DNA of 64,000 nucleotides from Streptomyces sp. R44 (GTDB lineage Bacteria; Actinomycetota; Actinomycetes; Streptomycetales; Streptomycetaceae): contig NZ_CP163444.1 in assembly GCF_041053105.1 (NCBI RefSeq), positions 8,030,501 through 8,094,500 of the forward strand, given 5' to 3'. Each line of letters starts with the position of its first letter. Position 1 is the first letter of the stretch. The notes below the pieces were generated by a model. The model was not told the DNA's origin, searched no databases, and saw only the letters and a program-made list of their open reading frames with translations. Positions 55,783 through 64,000 of the stretch are shown here, piece by piece. The translations under genes and the position numbers were made by a program.

Positions 55783-58016
55783 TGCCCGAGACCGAACGGC
55801 CCGCACCCGGGCCCCCGACCGCCGTTCGCGGCGAGGAATGGGAGCGGCGGAACGCCGAGTTCCTCTCCGCCTCCCTGGACTGGCTGCGCATCCTGCTGCG
55901 CCGCTACGCGGAAGACCGGACGGGAGCGCGGGACGAGGCCGGGCCCGAGGACCCCACGGAGCCGGAGTGCGGCCCCCGCGACCGGGCCGGCGAACCGACG
56001 CCCCCCGCCGAGCCGCGGGCGTCCCTGCCCTGGGGCAGGCGGCGGCAGACTCCCCACGCCCCGTCCGGAGAAGCGTCAGGCAGCGGCCCCGACACCCCCG
56101 CCCGCACGGGCGCCCGCGTCGCCACGGGCCCCGCCGGCGGCGACGAGCTCGCCGCCGCGGCGGCCAGGGTCGCGGCGGCCGAAGCCGCCGTGCCCGCCCC
56201 GGCCCTCGTCGTCCTCGCGCAGAGACTGGGACTGAGCCGGTTCGAGCGTGACGTGCTGCTGATGTGCCTGGCCGAGGAGATCGCACCGGCCATGGGCGGG
56301 CTGTTCGCCGCCGCCCACGGCAGCCAGGCCCTGGCCCACCCCACCCTCGGGCTCGCCCTCGCCGCGCTGCCCGACCCGTCCTGGGAGGCCGCGTCGGCCC
56401 ACGGCGCCCTGCGTTTCTGGCGGCTCGTGGAGATCAGCCGGCCGGCCGGAGCGGCGCTGGTGACGAGCCCGGTACGGGCCGACGAGCGGATCGTCGACTA
56501 CGTCAGGGGCCTCGACTACCTCGACGAGCGTCTGTCCGCGCTCGTCACCCGGCTGCCGGCGGCGCCGTCAGCACTGCCCGCCTCCCAGCAGCGCGCCGTC
56601 GCGCGGTGCACGACCGCCTGGGAACGCTCCCCGGCCGCCCCGCCCGTGGTGCGGCTGACCGGGGGCCGGCCGGGCAGCAAACAGGTCGTCGCGGCCTGTG
56701 CCGCGGCCGAGTTCGGGCTGACCCTGTACCGGCTGCCGGCACCGGCGCTGCCCGCGCACCCCGACGAACTCGACCGACTCGTCCGGCTGTGGGACCGGGA
56801 GGCGGCCCTGCTCCCGCTGGCGCTCTACCTCGACGCGGACGACGACACCCACGACGCACCCGTCGCCGACGACACGACCGCCGCCTCACTCGTCGGCCGT
56901 TTCCTCTCCCGGAGCAGGATCCCGGCGTTCCTCGGCTCCCGCGACGCCCATCCCCGCCTCGCCCGCCCGGCGGTCGACGTCGAGGTCACCCCGCCCACCT
57001 TCCACGAGCGGGCCGAGGCCTGGCGCGAGGCCCTCGGAGCCGACGCCGACGCGGTGCACATCGGCCTCCTGGCGGGGCAGTTCGCCATGGACGTCGCCGC
57101 GATCGACGAAGTCGCCCGGTCGAGCGAGCCGGGCCGCGTCTGGGACGCCTGCGTGGCCCGAGGCCGGTCCCGTCTCGACGGCCTCGCCCAGCGGCTGCGC
57201 CCCGACGTCGGCTGGGACGACATCGTCCTGCCCGACCAGACGCACACCCTGCTGCGCCAGATCGCCGCCCAGGTGTCCCGTCAGGAGACGGTCTACGAGA
57301 CCTGGGGCTTCGCCGGGCGGCTCACCCGCGGCCTCGGGGTGACCGCGTTGTTCGCCGGGCCGAGCGGCACCGGCAAGACCATGGCCGCCGAGGTCCTCGC
57401 CCACGAACTGGGCCTGGACCTGTACCGCGCGGACCTGTCGGGCGTGATGAGCAAGTACATCGGCGAGACGGAGAAGAACCTGCGCCGCCTCTTCGACGCA
57501 GCCGAGGCCGGGGGAGCCGTACTGTTCCTGGACGAGGCCGACGCACTGCTCGCCCGGCGGAGCGAGGTCAAGGACGCGCACGACCGGTACGCCAACGTGC
57601 AGACCGACTACCTGCTGCAGCGGATGGAGTCCTACCGGGGACTGGCCATCATGGCCACCAACATGCGCCAGGCGCTCGACGCGGCGTTCGTCCGCCGTCT
57701 CCGGTTCGTCGTCGACTTTCCCTTCCCCGACGCCGGGCACCGCCGCGAACTGTGGCGCCGGGCCTTCCCCGAGCACGCGCCGGGCCGGGCCGCCCTCGAC
57801 TACGACCGCCTCGCGCAACTCGACGTGAGCGGCGCCATGACCCGCAACATCGCCGTCAACGCGGCGTTCCTCGCCGCGTCCGGCGGGACCCCGATCACCA
57901 TGCCGCACGTGCTCCAGGCGGCCCGGGAGGAGTTCCGCAAGCTCCAGCACCCGGTGCGGGAACGGGACTTCGCCTGGCCGTATCCGCAGAACCCGCTCAA
58001 GGAGGCGCTGTCATGA
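55782..58016 (+). CDS. eCIS AAA+ ATPase (Pvc15-like)
   Basis: 744 residues. A helical N-terminal region with a charged insert (about 45-125) leads to a C-terminal AAA module: Walker A GPSGTGKT at about 526-533, Walker B FLDEAD with Asp584/Glu585, sensor ATNMRQALDAAFVRRLRF with the arginine finger, and an upstream degenerate nucleotide-fold half (residues ~280-400). It is thought to aid particle assembly or cargo loading, not to recycle sheath as in type VI systems. The stop overlaps the next ATG. Confidence 0.9.
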   Translation: MPETERPAPGPPTAVRGEEWERRNAEFLSASLDWLRILLRRYAEDRTGARDEAGPEDPTEPECGPRDRAGEPTPPAEPRASLPWGRRRQTPHAPSGEASGSGPDTPARTGARVATGPAGGDELAAAAARVAAAEAAVPAPALVVLAQRLGLSRFERDVLLMCLAEEIAPAMGGLFAAAHGSQALAHPTLGLALAALPDPSWEAASAHGALRFWRLVEISRPAGAALVTSPVRADERIVDYVRGLDYLDERLSALVTRLPAAPSALPASQQRAVARCTTAWERSPAAPPVVRLTGGRPGSKQVVAACAAAEFGLTLYRLPAPALPAHPDELDRLVRLWDREAALLPLALYLDADDDTHDAPVADDTTAASLVGRFLSRSRIPAFLGSRDAHPRLARPAVDVEVTPPTFHERAEAWREALGADADAVHIGLLAGQFAMDVAAIDEVARSSEPGRVWDACVARGRSRLDGLAQRLRPDVGWDDIVLPDQTHTLLRQIAAQVSRQETVYETWGFAGRLTRGLGVTALFAGPSGTGKTMAAEVLAHELGLDLYRADLSGVMSKYIGETEKNLRRLFDAAEAGGAVLFLDEADALLARRSEVKDAHDRYANVQTDYLLQRMESYRGLAIMATNMRQALDAAFVRRLRFVVDFPFPDAGHRRELWRRAFPEHAPGRAALDYDRLAQLDVSGAMTRNIAVNAAFLAASGGTPITMPHVLQAAREEFRKLQHPVRERDFAWPYPQNPLKEALS

Positions 58017-58303
58017 GGGTCGAGGTGCATGTCGATCGGCTCGTCGTCGACGCCACGGACGGCGACGCCCGCGCCCTGGCCGGCAGCGGCGAGCAGGCCT
58101 TCCGCGCGGCGCTCACCGCCGAACTGGCCGGACTGCTCGGCCCGTCCGCGGGCCTCAGCTCGTACGAACGCGCCCGGGCGGCCGTCACGCTCGCACCGCG
58201 CGAGGCCTCGTCGGGCGCCGACTCCTACGGGCGGGCGGTCGCCCGGTCCCTGCACGCCGCACTCGTCGACGGGCGACAGCGGACGGGCGGAGGGCACGGA
58301 TGA
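58013..58303 (+). CDS. Small eCIS protein of unknown function
   Basis: 96 residues. It opens with the strand RVEVHVDRLVVDA and has two helices (EQAFRAALTAELAGLL, YGRAVARSLHAAL). No family is recognised. It overlaps the ATPase by four bases at the start and the tube-adaptor gene by four at the end, so translation is coupled and it is likely a true component or chaperone. Confidence 0.72.
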   Translation: MRVEVHVDRLVVDATDGDARALAGSGEQAFRAALTAELAGLLGPSAGLSSYERARAAVTLAPREASSGADSYGRAVARSLHAALVDGRQRTGGGHG

Positions 58304-58953
58304 CCGGCTTCCCCGGGGCGGCCCGCGCCGTGCGCGGCGGATTCGTCCTCCTCGACGCCGCGACCGCCCGGCCGCTGCGGACCGTTCCCTTCCAGTTCAA
58401 TCCCGACTCGCTGACCAGGACGGTCCAGCCGCAGGGCATCGGGCCCGAACCCGGGGACCGGCTGGAGGCGCTGCGTCTGAAGGGGCCCCCGCACGAGACG
58501 TACAAGTTCGAGGCCGAATTCGACGCCGCCGACCAGCTGGAGGATCCCGACGGCCACCCCGTCGAGGCCGCGAGCGGCCTGCTGCCCGTCCTGTCGGCCC
58601 TGGAGAGCGCCTTCTACCCGAGCGTCGGGCAGCTCCTCGAAGAGGAGCGGATGGCCTCCTTCGGCATGATCGAGGTGGCGCCGGTGGAGGCACCGCTCAC
58701 CGTGCTCGTCCTCGGCAGCAGCCGTGTCCTGCCCGTCCGGATCACGGAGTTCACCGTGACGGAAGAGGCCTTCGACACCTCACTCCACCCCATCCGGGCC
58801 AAGGTGTCCGTCGGCGCCCGCGTCCTGACCACCGACGACCTCGGCTTCCGGCACAAGGGCGGCCTGCTCTACCTCCAGCACCACCTGAGCCGGGAGGCCT
58901 TCGCCGACCGGATCACGCGCACCCCCTCCGACCTCGGCCTGCCGAGCCTGTGA
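58300..58953 (+). CDS. CIS tube/hub-adaptor protein
   Basis: 217 residues. RTVPFQFNPDSLTRTVQPQG, YKFEAEFDAADQLE, LTVLVLGSSRVLPVRITEFTVTEEAFDTSLHPIRAKVSVG and a C-terminal QHHLSREAFADRI match the contractile-injection tube protein family that joins the tube to the hub and often precedes a LysM protein. It probably forms the first ring on the spike complex. Confidence 0.8.
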   Translation: MTGFPGAARAVRGGFVLLDAATARPLRTVPFQFNPDSLTRTVQPQGIGPEPGDRLEALRLKGPPHETYKFEAEFDAADQLEDPDGHPVEAASGLLPVLSALESAFYPSVGQLLEEERMASFGMIEVAPVEAPLTVLVLGSSRVLPVRITEFTVTEEAFDTSLHPIRAKVSVGARVLTTDDLGFRHKGGLLYLQHHLSREAFADRITRTPSDLGLPSL

Positions 58954-58963
58954 AGGAGCGGAC

Positions 58964-59302
58964 ATGTTCGCCGCCACCAGCCGCTACGCGCACGTCCCCA
59001 CCGCCGTTCTCCGGCTTCCCGACGGCCGCCAGGTCACCTATGTGCGCCGGCGCCTCCCGCCCGACCCGGACACCCTGACGACGCTCTCCGTCCACACGGT
59101 CGCGCCCGGCGAGCGACTCGACCACATCGCCGCCCGGGAGCTCGGCGACCCCGCCCAGGCCTGGCGGATCGCCGACGCCCACCGCGTCCTCGACCCCCGG
59201 ACCCTGACACGGCCGCCGGGCCGCCGACTGCGGATCACGCTGCCGGCCGGCCTGCCCCAGGGCGGGAGCGCCCTGGACACGGGCGGTGGTCTCGGTGGCT
59301 AG
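58964..59302 (+). CDS. LysM-containing baseplate protein (Pvc7-like)
   Basis: 112 residues with one LysM domain: TVAPGERLDHIAARELGDPAQAWRIADAHRVLDPRTL and a closing RRLRITLPAG. In T4 gp53-type and eCIS proteins LysM modules clamp the baseplate together rather than bind cell wall. AAGGAG lies at the ATG. Its stop falls inside the hub gene start. Confidence 0.85.
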   Translation: MFAATSRYAHVPTAVLRLPDGRQVTYVRRRLPPDPDTLTTLSVHTVAPGERLDHIAARELGDPAQAWRIADAHRVLDPRTLTRPPGRRLRITLPAGLPQGGSALDTGGGLGG

Positions 59303-60416
59303 CAGCCTGCGCCTGATGCTCCTGATGGGCCCGCTGATCGCCGTACCGGTGCCCGCCCCCCTCACCGACGCCCTCCAGTCGGTGAAGGTCACCACCTCGG
59401 CGCAGCAGAACAGCGGATTCCAGCTGACCTTCGCCGTCAGCAGCCGGTCGCTCATCCAGCAGGCACTGCTACCGGCGGGCTTCTTCGATCCCGGGATCCG
59501 CGTGGTGGTCGTCGCCGTCGTCGACGGCTTCCCGTCCGTCCTGATGGACGGCGTCATCACGCAGCAGGACATGGCGCCGAGCGCCGACCCCGGCGCCGCC
59601 ACCCTGACCGTCACCGGCGAGGACCTGTCGGTCCTCATGGACATGCGGCACGAACGGGAGTGCTACCCCGGCCTCCCGCAGAACCTGCGCGCCATGACCA
59701 TCTGTGCCAAGTACGCGATGTACGGCATCGTCCCGGTCGCCGTCCCGCCCGTGATGACCGACCTGCCGGACCCCGTCCGGCACATCCCGATCCAGTCCTC
59801 CACCGACCTCGCCTACCTCAAGAGCATGGCCTCCGAGGTGGGGTACGTCTTCTTCATCGAGGCGGGCCCGCTGCCGGGGGCCAGCATCGCCTACTGGGGG
59901 CCGCAGGTGCGGGCCGGGCTCGTCCAGCCGGCGCTGACCGTGGGAGCCGGGGCGGCGTCGACGGTGGAGTCGCTGTCCTTCACGTACGACGGGCTCTCGC
60001 GCACCCAGTACACGATCGGGCTCACCGAGCCCACCAGCAAGATCCAGATCGATCTGCCCGTGCCCGACATCAGCCTGCTGCACCCGCCGCTCGCGGCACG
60101 CCCCGCCGTCACCCTCAAGCAGGAGCCGCTGCCCGACGTCAGCGACCGGTCGGTTCCCGAGGCGCTGCTGCTGGGACTGAGCCGGACCTCCGCTGCCGCC
60201 GACGCCGTCCGCGGCAGCGGAAAGCTCGACGTCCTGCGCTACGGGCACGTGCTGCGCGCCCGCCACCTCGTGGGCGTGCGCGGCGCGGGCGTGGCCTACG
60301 ACGGCCTCTATTACGTCTCCAGCGTCACGCACGACATCAGACGCGGCGAGTACAAGCAGAGTTTCTCCCTCACCCGCGACGGCCTCGTCGCTCATACCCC
60401 GGTGGTGATCCCGTGA
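59295..60416 (+). CDS. eCIS hub protein (gp27/late-control-D-like)
   Basis: About 373 residues. ALQSVKVTTSAQQNSGFQLTF, FFDPGIRVVVVAVVDG, LMDGVITQQDM, ATLTVTGEDLSVLMDM, LAYLKSMASEVGYVFFIEAG, and the ending YDGLYYVSSVTHDIRRGEYKQSFSLTRDG are those of the gp27-type hub, encoded here apart from the spike base. It forms the trimeric hub on which the tube starts. GTG at 59295 overlaps the LysM gene; GTG at 59286 is possible. Confidence 0.82.
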   Translation: MASSLRLMLLMGPLIAVPVPAPLTDALQSVKVTTSAQQNSGFQLTFAVSSRSLIQQALLPAGFFDPGIRVVVVAVVDGFPSVLMDGVITQQDMAPSADPGAATLTVTGEDLSVLMDMRHERECYPGLPQNLRAMTICAKYAMYGIVPVAVPPVMTDLPDPVRHIPIQSSTDLAYLKSMASEVGYVFFIEAGPLPGASIAYWGPQVRAGLVQPALTVGAGAASTVESLSFTYDGLSRTQYTIGLTEPTSKIQIDLPVPDISLLHPPLAARPAVTLKQEPLPDVSDRSVPEALLLGLSRTSAAADAVRGSGKLDVLRYGHVLRARHLVGVRGAGVAYDGLYYVSSVTHDIRRGEYKQSFSLTRDGLVAHTPVVIP

Positions 60417-60946
60417 CGACGGATGCGAAGAAGTACCACGGCCTGTACAAGGGCGTGGTCGTGTCGAACGTCGACCAGCTGCGTGCGGGACGGCTCCTCG
60501 TCCGCGTCTCGGACGTGCTCGGCAACGATCCGTGCATCTGGGCGAGTCCGGCGACCCCGCTGGCCGGACTCGCCAGCGGCATGTACGTCGTCCCCCTCCC
60601 CAATTCCGGCGTCTGGGTGCAGTTCGTCGACGGAGACATCAACCGGGCGGTGTGGACCGGCTTCTGGCGCGGCGGGGCGGGTGAACTGCCGCTCGCGGCG
60701 CAGGCGGCGCCCGACGGCACACCGCAGGTGGTCATCGGCACACCGGCCCAGACGTGTCTGCTGCTGTCCGACGCCCCCGGGCAGACCGGAGGCATCCTGC
60801 TCCAGCTCAAGGGTCCGGCGGGCCCGTACATCCGGATCCACGAGGGCGGCGTCGAGATCGGAGCCTCGGCCGCCGGACCGACGATCAAGGTGACGCCGGG
60901 CGGGATCGACCTCGGCAACGGCGCACTCACCGTCCTGCCGGGGTGA
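60413..60946 (+). CDS. eCIS spike base, gp5 OB-fold (baseplate V-like)
   Basis: 177 residues. YHGLYKGVVVSNVDQLRAGRLLVRVSDVLG is the gp5/VgrG OB-fold start, with VPLPNSGVWVQFVDGDINRAVWTGFW its core. The C-terminus, with PYIRIHEGGVEIG and GPTIKVTPGGIDLG, is a short beta-helix repeat. It sits between hub and tip. GTG overlaps the hub stop (GTGA). Confidence 0.87.
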   Translation: MTTDAKKYHGLYKGVVVSNVDQLRAGRLLVRVSDVLGNDPCIWASPATPLAGLASGMYVVPLPNSGVWVQFVDGDINRAVWTGFWRGGAGELPLAAQAAPDGTPQVVIGTPAQTCLLLSDAPGQTGGILLQLKGPAGPYIRIHEGGVEIGASAAGPTIKVTPGGIDLGNGALTVLPG

Positions 60947-61293
60947 GCGCGATGCCCGGTCACCTCGTCACCACGGCCACCACCCTCACCTGCGGGCACG
61001 CCGGCACGGTGCAGGACACACCCGCGCAGACCAGGGTCCTCGTCGACGGAGCCCCGCTCGCCACCGTCCTGGACCAGCTGCTGGTCACCGGCTGCCCGGG
61101 GGTGAGCGGTTCGCCGCCGTGCTCGAAGGTCGTCTGGTCGGGGGTCGCGGCACGCCTGCTCGCGAGCGGCCAGGGCGTACTCGTCCAGACGGTTCCGCCG
61201 GCCGGACCGGTGCCCGGGGACGGGCAGTGCGTCGGGCCCCCGCCGACCCTGCCGCTCGTGTACGCGGTCCAGCTCCGGGCGACGGCGGTGTGA
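60943..61293 (+). CDS. PAAR-like spike tip protein
   Basis: About 116 residues. MPGHLVTTATTLTCGHAGTV, TRVLVDGAPLATVLDQLLVTGCPG and PCSKVVW have the paired Cys/His pattern of PAAR-like or DUF4280-type tips that bind a metal at the spike apex. GTG at 60943 gives a four-base overlap; ATG at 60952 is equally good. It sharpens the spike and may carry effectors. Confidence 0.72.
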   Translation: MSAMPGHLVTTATTLTCGHAGTVQDTPAQTRVLVDGAPLATVLDQLLVTGCPGVSGSPPCSKVVWSGVAARLLASGQGVLVQTVPPAGPVPGDGQCVGPPPTLPLVYAVQLRATAV

Positions 61294-61661
61294 GCGGCAT
61301 GGACGTCGACTTCCCGTTCCACATCGCCCGCACCGGCCGTACGGCCTCGACCGGGTACGACGAGCACGTGCGCGACATGGTCGAGCAGGTCCTCTTCACC
61401 AGGCCGGGGGAGCGGGTCAACCGGCCGGACTTCGGCTGCGGTCTGCTCGACCTCGTCTTCGAACCCACCGGTCCCGAGTTCGCCGCGGCGCTGCGGGTGA
61501 CCGTGCAGGCGGCGTTGCAGCGCTGGCTCGGCGACGTCATCGCCGTCCGGTCGGTGGACGTCTTCGCCGAGGACTCCGTGCTGCGGTTCGAGATCGGCTA
61601 CACGGTCCTGGCCACCGGCCAGGCCCGCACCGACACGTTCGAGGGCGGAGGCGTCCGATGA
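61290..61661 (+). CDS. gp25/GPW baseplate wedge protein (Pvc9-like)
   Basis: 123 residues. DEHVRDMVEQVLFTRPGERVNRPDFGCGLLDLVFEP and RWLGDVIAVRSVDVFAEDSVLRFEI are the gp25 fold with its conserved EPR/PDF motif region. It starts sheath polymerisation from the baseplate. GTG start overlaps the tip gene by four bases; the stop overlaps the next ATG. Confidence 0.9.
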   Translation: MSGMDVDFPFHIARTGRTASTGYDEHVRDMVEQVLFTRPGERVNRPDFGCGLLDLVFEPTGPEFAAALRVTVQAALQRWLGDVIAVRSVDVFAEDSVLRFEIGYTVLATGQARTDTFEGGGVR

Positions 61662-64000
61662 GCGCACAGCCGGGCGCGGCACGGCCCCTCGCGTCACGGG
61701 CCCGCAAGGCGCGGGCGGAGGGGCGCAACGGGATCGAGGCCGTGACGGTCGACCCGAGCCGGCGCCGGATCACCCTGACGCTGTTCGGGCCCGCACCCCA
61801 GGGCCTGGTCCCGGCGAACTTCAGGATCAGCGGCGGAGTCGTCGCCCGGGACCCGCGGGTGGTGTCCGCTGTCACGGACCCCGACGCCGACCCGGACCGC
61901 CCCGGGCGGATCGTCCTCGAAGTGGACCGCGCCGGGGACATCTCCCGGTACCTCCTGGAGGTGCTGCGCACCGACGCGCTCGGCAGGCCCGGAACGGAAC
62001 CCCTCGACGGGTTCGACCCGTTCTTCGCCCGCGCCGAGTTCGGCTTCGGCCAGGACTGCCCGGCCCTCACGGACTGCGCCGCCGACCCCTGTCCGCCGCC
62101 CGCGTACCCCGAGCCGGTCATCGACTACCTCGCCAAGGACTACGAGAGCCTGCGGCGCACCCTGCTGGAACGGCTCAGCCTCACCCTGCCGCAGTGGGGG
62201 GAGCGGCACGCGGCGGACCTCATGGTCGCCCTGGTCGAACTCCTCGCGTACGCCGGCGACGAGCTGAGCTACCGGCAGGACGCGGTCGCCGCCGAGGCCT
62301 ATCTCGACACCGCCCGGCTGCGGACCTCGGTGCGCCGCCACACCCGGCTGGTGGACTACCCGATGCACGACGGCTGCGCCGCCCGCGCGTTCGTCTGCCT
62401 GAACGCGCCCGCCCGGATCACCCTGGCCGCCGGCACGTTCCGGTTCAGGGCCGGCCCGGAGATCTTCGAGCCCGTCACCGCCGAGGACGTCACCGTCCAT
62501 CCGGCCCACGGACGGATCCCGCTGTGGGCGTGGGGCGAACCGGAGTTCTGTCTGCCCGCCGGGGCGACCTCGGCGGCCCTGCGGGACGGGAAGGGCTTCC
62601 GCGGCCTCGCCCTGGCGCCGGGTGACGTCCTGGTCCTCGAAGAGGCCGTCGGCGCGCAGACCGGCCTGGAGGCCGATGCCGACCGCACCCACCGTCAGGC
62701 CGTGCGGCTCGTCGAGGTCCGGGAATCGGCCGACTGCCTCTACGACCAGCGTCTGCTGGAGGTGACCTGGGCCGCGGAGGACGCCCTCCGGTTCCCGCTG
62801 CGCGTGACGGCGGTCGGCGGCAAGGACTGCCGGCAGCTGCAGATCGGGGTGGCCCGCGGCAACGCCGTACTCGTCGAACACGGAGCCGGCCGCACCTGGT
62901 GCGGCCGGGAACCCGAGCGGTTCACCTGGCCGGCCCCGCCTCCCGGCGAACCCGGATGCCCCTGCCCGCCCGGCTTCGGCTGCGCGCACACCGGCGGCCC
63001 GGCCCGGCTGCCCGCGTATCCGCCGCTGCCGGTCGGCTGCTCACCGGCCGTACCGGGCGAACCGAACGCGGGCAGCGTCACCTTCAGCGCCCCCTTCCCG
63101 GCACCGGCCGACGTCGCGCGCGGCCAGGCCGCCCGTCTCGACGGCGTCGCGGACCGGGCCCGCGAGCGCCTGCTCGGTCTGCTGCGGGCAGCCGAGAGCG
63201 GCACCCCGCCCGACGCGGCGGCCATCTCCTGGCTGACGACCGTCTTCGGCGCCCGGGCGCTCGGCCGCCCGCCGCTGGGCACGGACCCGGCCGGCGCGCT
63301 GCGCACCCTCTCGGCCCGCTTCGACGAACTCCTGGAGCGCAAACTGGACCGGCTGCGGGAACTCGCCGCCCGGGCGCGGGCCGGGTACGTCCTGCGGGGC
63401 GACGACGAGGGCTGGGAGACCGGCCAGAGCTGGGGCGAGGACGAGGGGGACGCGCTCGACCCCGCCCGGACCGTCTTCCACGGGCCCGCCGCCCGGGCCC
63501 TGGCACCCGACCCGAGGGAAGCCCTCCCCGCCGTGCGGGTGACCGCAGCGGCCGGCGGCGACCCCTGGCTGCCCCGGCGCGACCTGCTCGACAGCGGACC
63601 CGCCGACCGCGACATGGTCGGCGAGGCCGACGAGGACGGCGTGCTCCGTCTGCGCTTCGGCGACGGCACGGCCGGCGCCCTGCCCGCTCCGGGCACCGTC
63701 CTCGAACTGCGGTACCGCCTGGGCAACGGCCTGGCCGGGAACGTGGCGGCGGAGGCCATCGACGCGATCGAACTCTGCCGCACCACGGGTGTCACCGTCG
63801 AGGTGCGCAACCCCTTGCCGGCCACCGGCGGCACCGACCCCGAGCCCGTCGCCCAGGTCCGTGCGCGAGCGCCGCACGAGGCGGCACGCCGGCTCCTGCG
63901 CGCCGTCGCCGCCCAGGACTACGCGACCCTGGCCGCCGAGGCGCCCGGAGTGCAGCGGGCCGGAGCCCGGCTGCGCTGGACGGGCGCCTGGTACGAGGCG
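61658..64000 (+). CDS. Baseplate J-like wedge protein (Pvc11-like), 5' part
   Basis: 781 codons are present and the frame runs out of the window. After a ~110-residue N-terminal beta region comes YPEPVIDYLAKDYESLRRTLLERL, LMVALVELLAYAGDELSYRQDAVAAEAYLDTARLRTSVRRHTRLVDY, the gp6/baseplate J wedge core. VRARAPHEAARRLLRAVAAQDYATLAAEAPGVQRA near the end is another J-domain block. A cysteine-rich loop (GCPCPPGFGC near residue 435) is unusual and may bind metal. The wedge forms the baseplate ring. ATG overlaps the gp25 stop. Confidence 0.87.
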   Translation, partial: MSAQPGAARPLASRARKARAEGRNGIEAVTVDPSRRRITLTLFGPAPQGLVPANFRISGGVVARDPRVVSAVTDPDADPDRPGRIVLEVDRAGDISRYLLEVLRTDALGRPGTEPLDGFDPFFARAEFGFGQDCPALTDCAADPCPPPAYPEPVIDYLAKDYESLRRTLLERLSLTLPQWGERHAADLMVALVELLAYAGDELSYRQDAVAAEAYLDTARLRTSVRRHTRLVDYPMHDGCAARAFVCLNAPARITLAAGTFRFRAGPEIFEPVTAEDVTVHPAHGRIPLWAWGEPEFCLPAGATSAALRDGKGFRGLALAPGDVLVLEEAVGAQTGLEADADRTHRQAVRLVEVRESADCLYDQRLLEVTWAAEDALRFPLRVTAVGGKDCRQLQIGVARGNAVLVEHGAGRTWCGREPERFTWPAPPPGEPGCPCPPGFGCAHTGGPARLPAYPPLPVGCSPAVPGEPNAGSVTFSAPFPAPADVARGQAARLDGVADRARERLLGLLRAAESGTPPDAAAISWLTTVFGARALGRPPLGTDPAGALRTLSARFDELLERKLDRLRELAARARAGYVLRGDDEGWETGQSWGEDEGDALDPARTVFHGPAARALAPDPREALPAVRVTAAAGGDPWLPRRDLLDSGPADRDMVGEADEDGVLRLRFGDGTAGALPAPGTVLELRYRLGNGLAGNVAAEAIDAIELCRTTGVTVEVRNPLPATGGTDPEPVAQVRARAPHEAARRLLRAVAAQDYATLAAEAPGVQRAGARLRWTGAWYEA

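Noticed and set aside
54235..56286. A 683-codon minus-strand frame in the eCIS region
   Set aside because: Opposite DUF4255 and the ATPase N-terminus, which carry real motifs and fit an unbroken overlapping operon.

Overview
The window is high-GC actinobacterial DNA. The strong G/C third-position bias, the frequent GTG and TTG starts, four-base ATGA/GTGA gene overlaps, GC-rich perfect hairpins between operons, Tat-type secreted proteins and a contractile-injection locus of the Streptomyces type all point to Streptomyces or a close relative. I saw no rRNA, tRNA, CRISPR array or intact insertion sequence.

Region 1 (1-16156) is a steroid catabolism locus. It holds the 3' end of a KshB-type reductase, a short-chain dehydrogenase, an SRPBCC protein, and an IclR regulator divergent from a long plus-strand operon. 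That operon runs: HsaA-like paralogue, hsaA, hsaD, hsaC, hsaB, MaoC hydratase, kstD, two SDRs and a family IV esterase. A 19-bp perfect hairpin separates it from a convergent fadD3 / Baeyer-Villiger monooxygenase pair. Together these genes cover ring opening (KstD, KshB), A-ring cleavage (HsaAB, HsaC, HsaD) and CoA activation of the C/D-ring remnant (FadD3). KshA and HsaEFG are not in the window.

Region 2 (16157-35986) is a mixed accessory and housekeeping stretch: a decayed MFS gene with a cupin fragment; a TsaC/YrdC-type protein with a beta-carbonic anhydrase; a LysR regulator with an M4 neutral protease; a TetR regulator divergent from a flavin monooxygenase; a PobA-like hydroxylase followed by an O-methyltransferase with an extra N-terminal domain; an EF-hand protein; a minus-strand operon of PuuE-like deacetylase, small dehydrogenase subunit, GMC oxidoreductase and acetoacetate-decarboxylase-like protein; a TTC38-like protein; a Tat-exported flavoprotein; and a small secreted protein.

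Region 3 (36060-48963) holds a DUF4246 protein, an aldolase / SIS sugar-phosphate pair divergent from a DeoR regulator, a MarR-controlled MFS / NTF2-like / aldo-keto reductase set with a poly-C frameshift, a methyltransferase, a TetR/SDR divergent pair with two strong operators, a GyrI-like protein, and pspAB-htpX.

Region 4 (49100-64000) is an extracellular/cytoplasmic contractile injection system (eCIS, phage-tail-like). A minus-strand DUF4157 protein with a lysozyme-like C-terminal domain, a probable cargo or effector, is divergent from a tightly packed plus-strand operon. The operon encodes sheath, tube, zinc-cysteine chaperone-like protein, proline-rich protein, DUF4255 cap, AAA ATPase, small unknown, CIS tube-adaptor, LysM protein, hub, spike base, PAAR-like tip, gp25 and baseplate J, the last cut by the window end.
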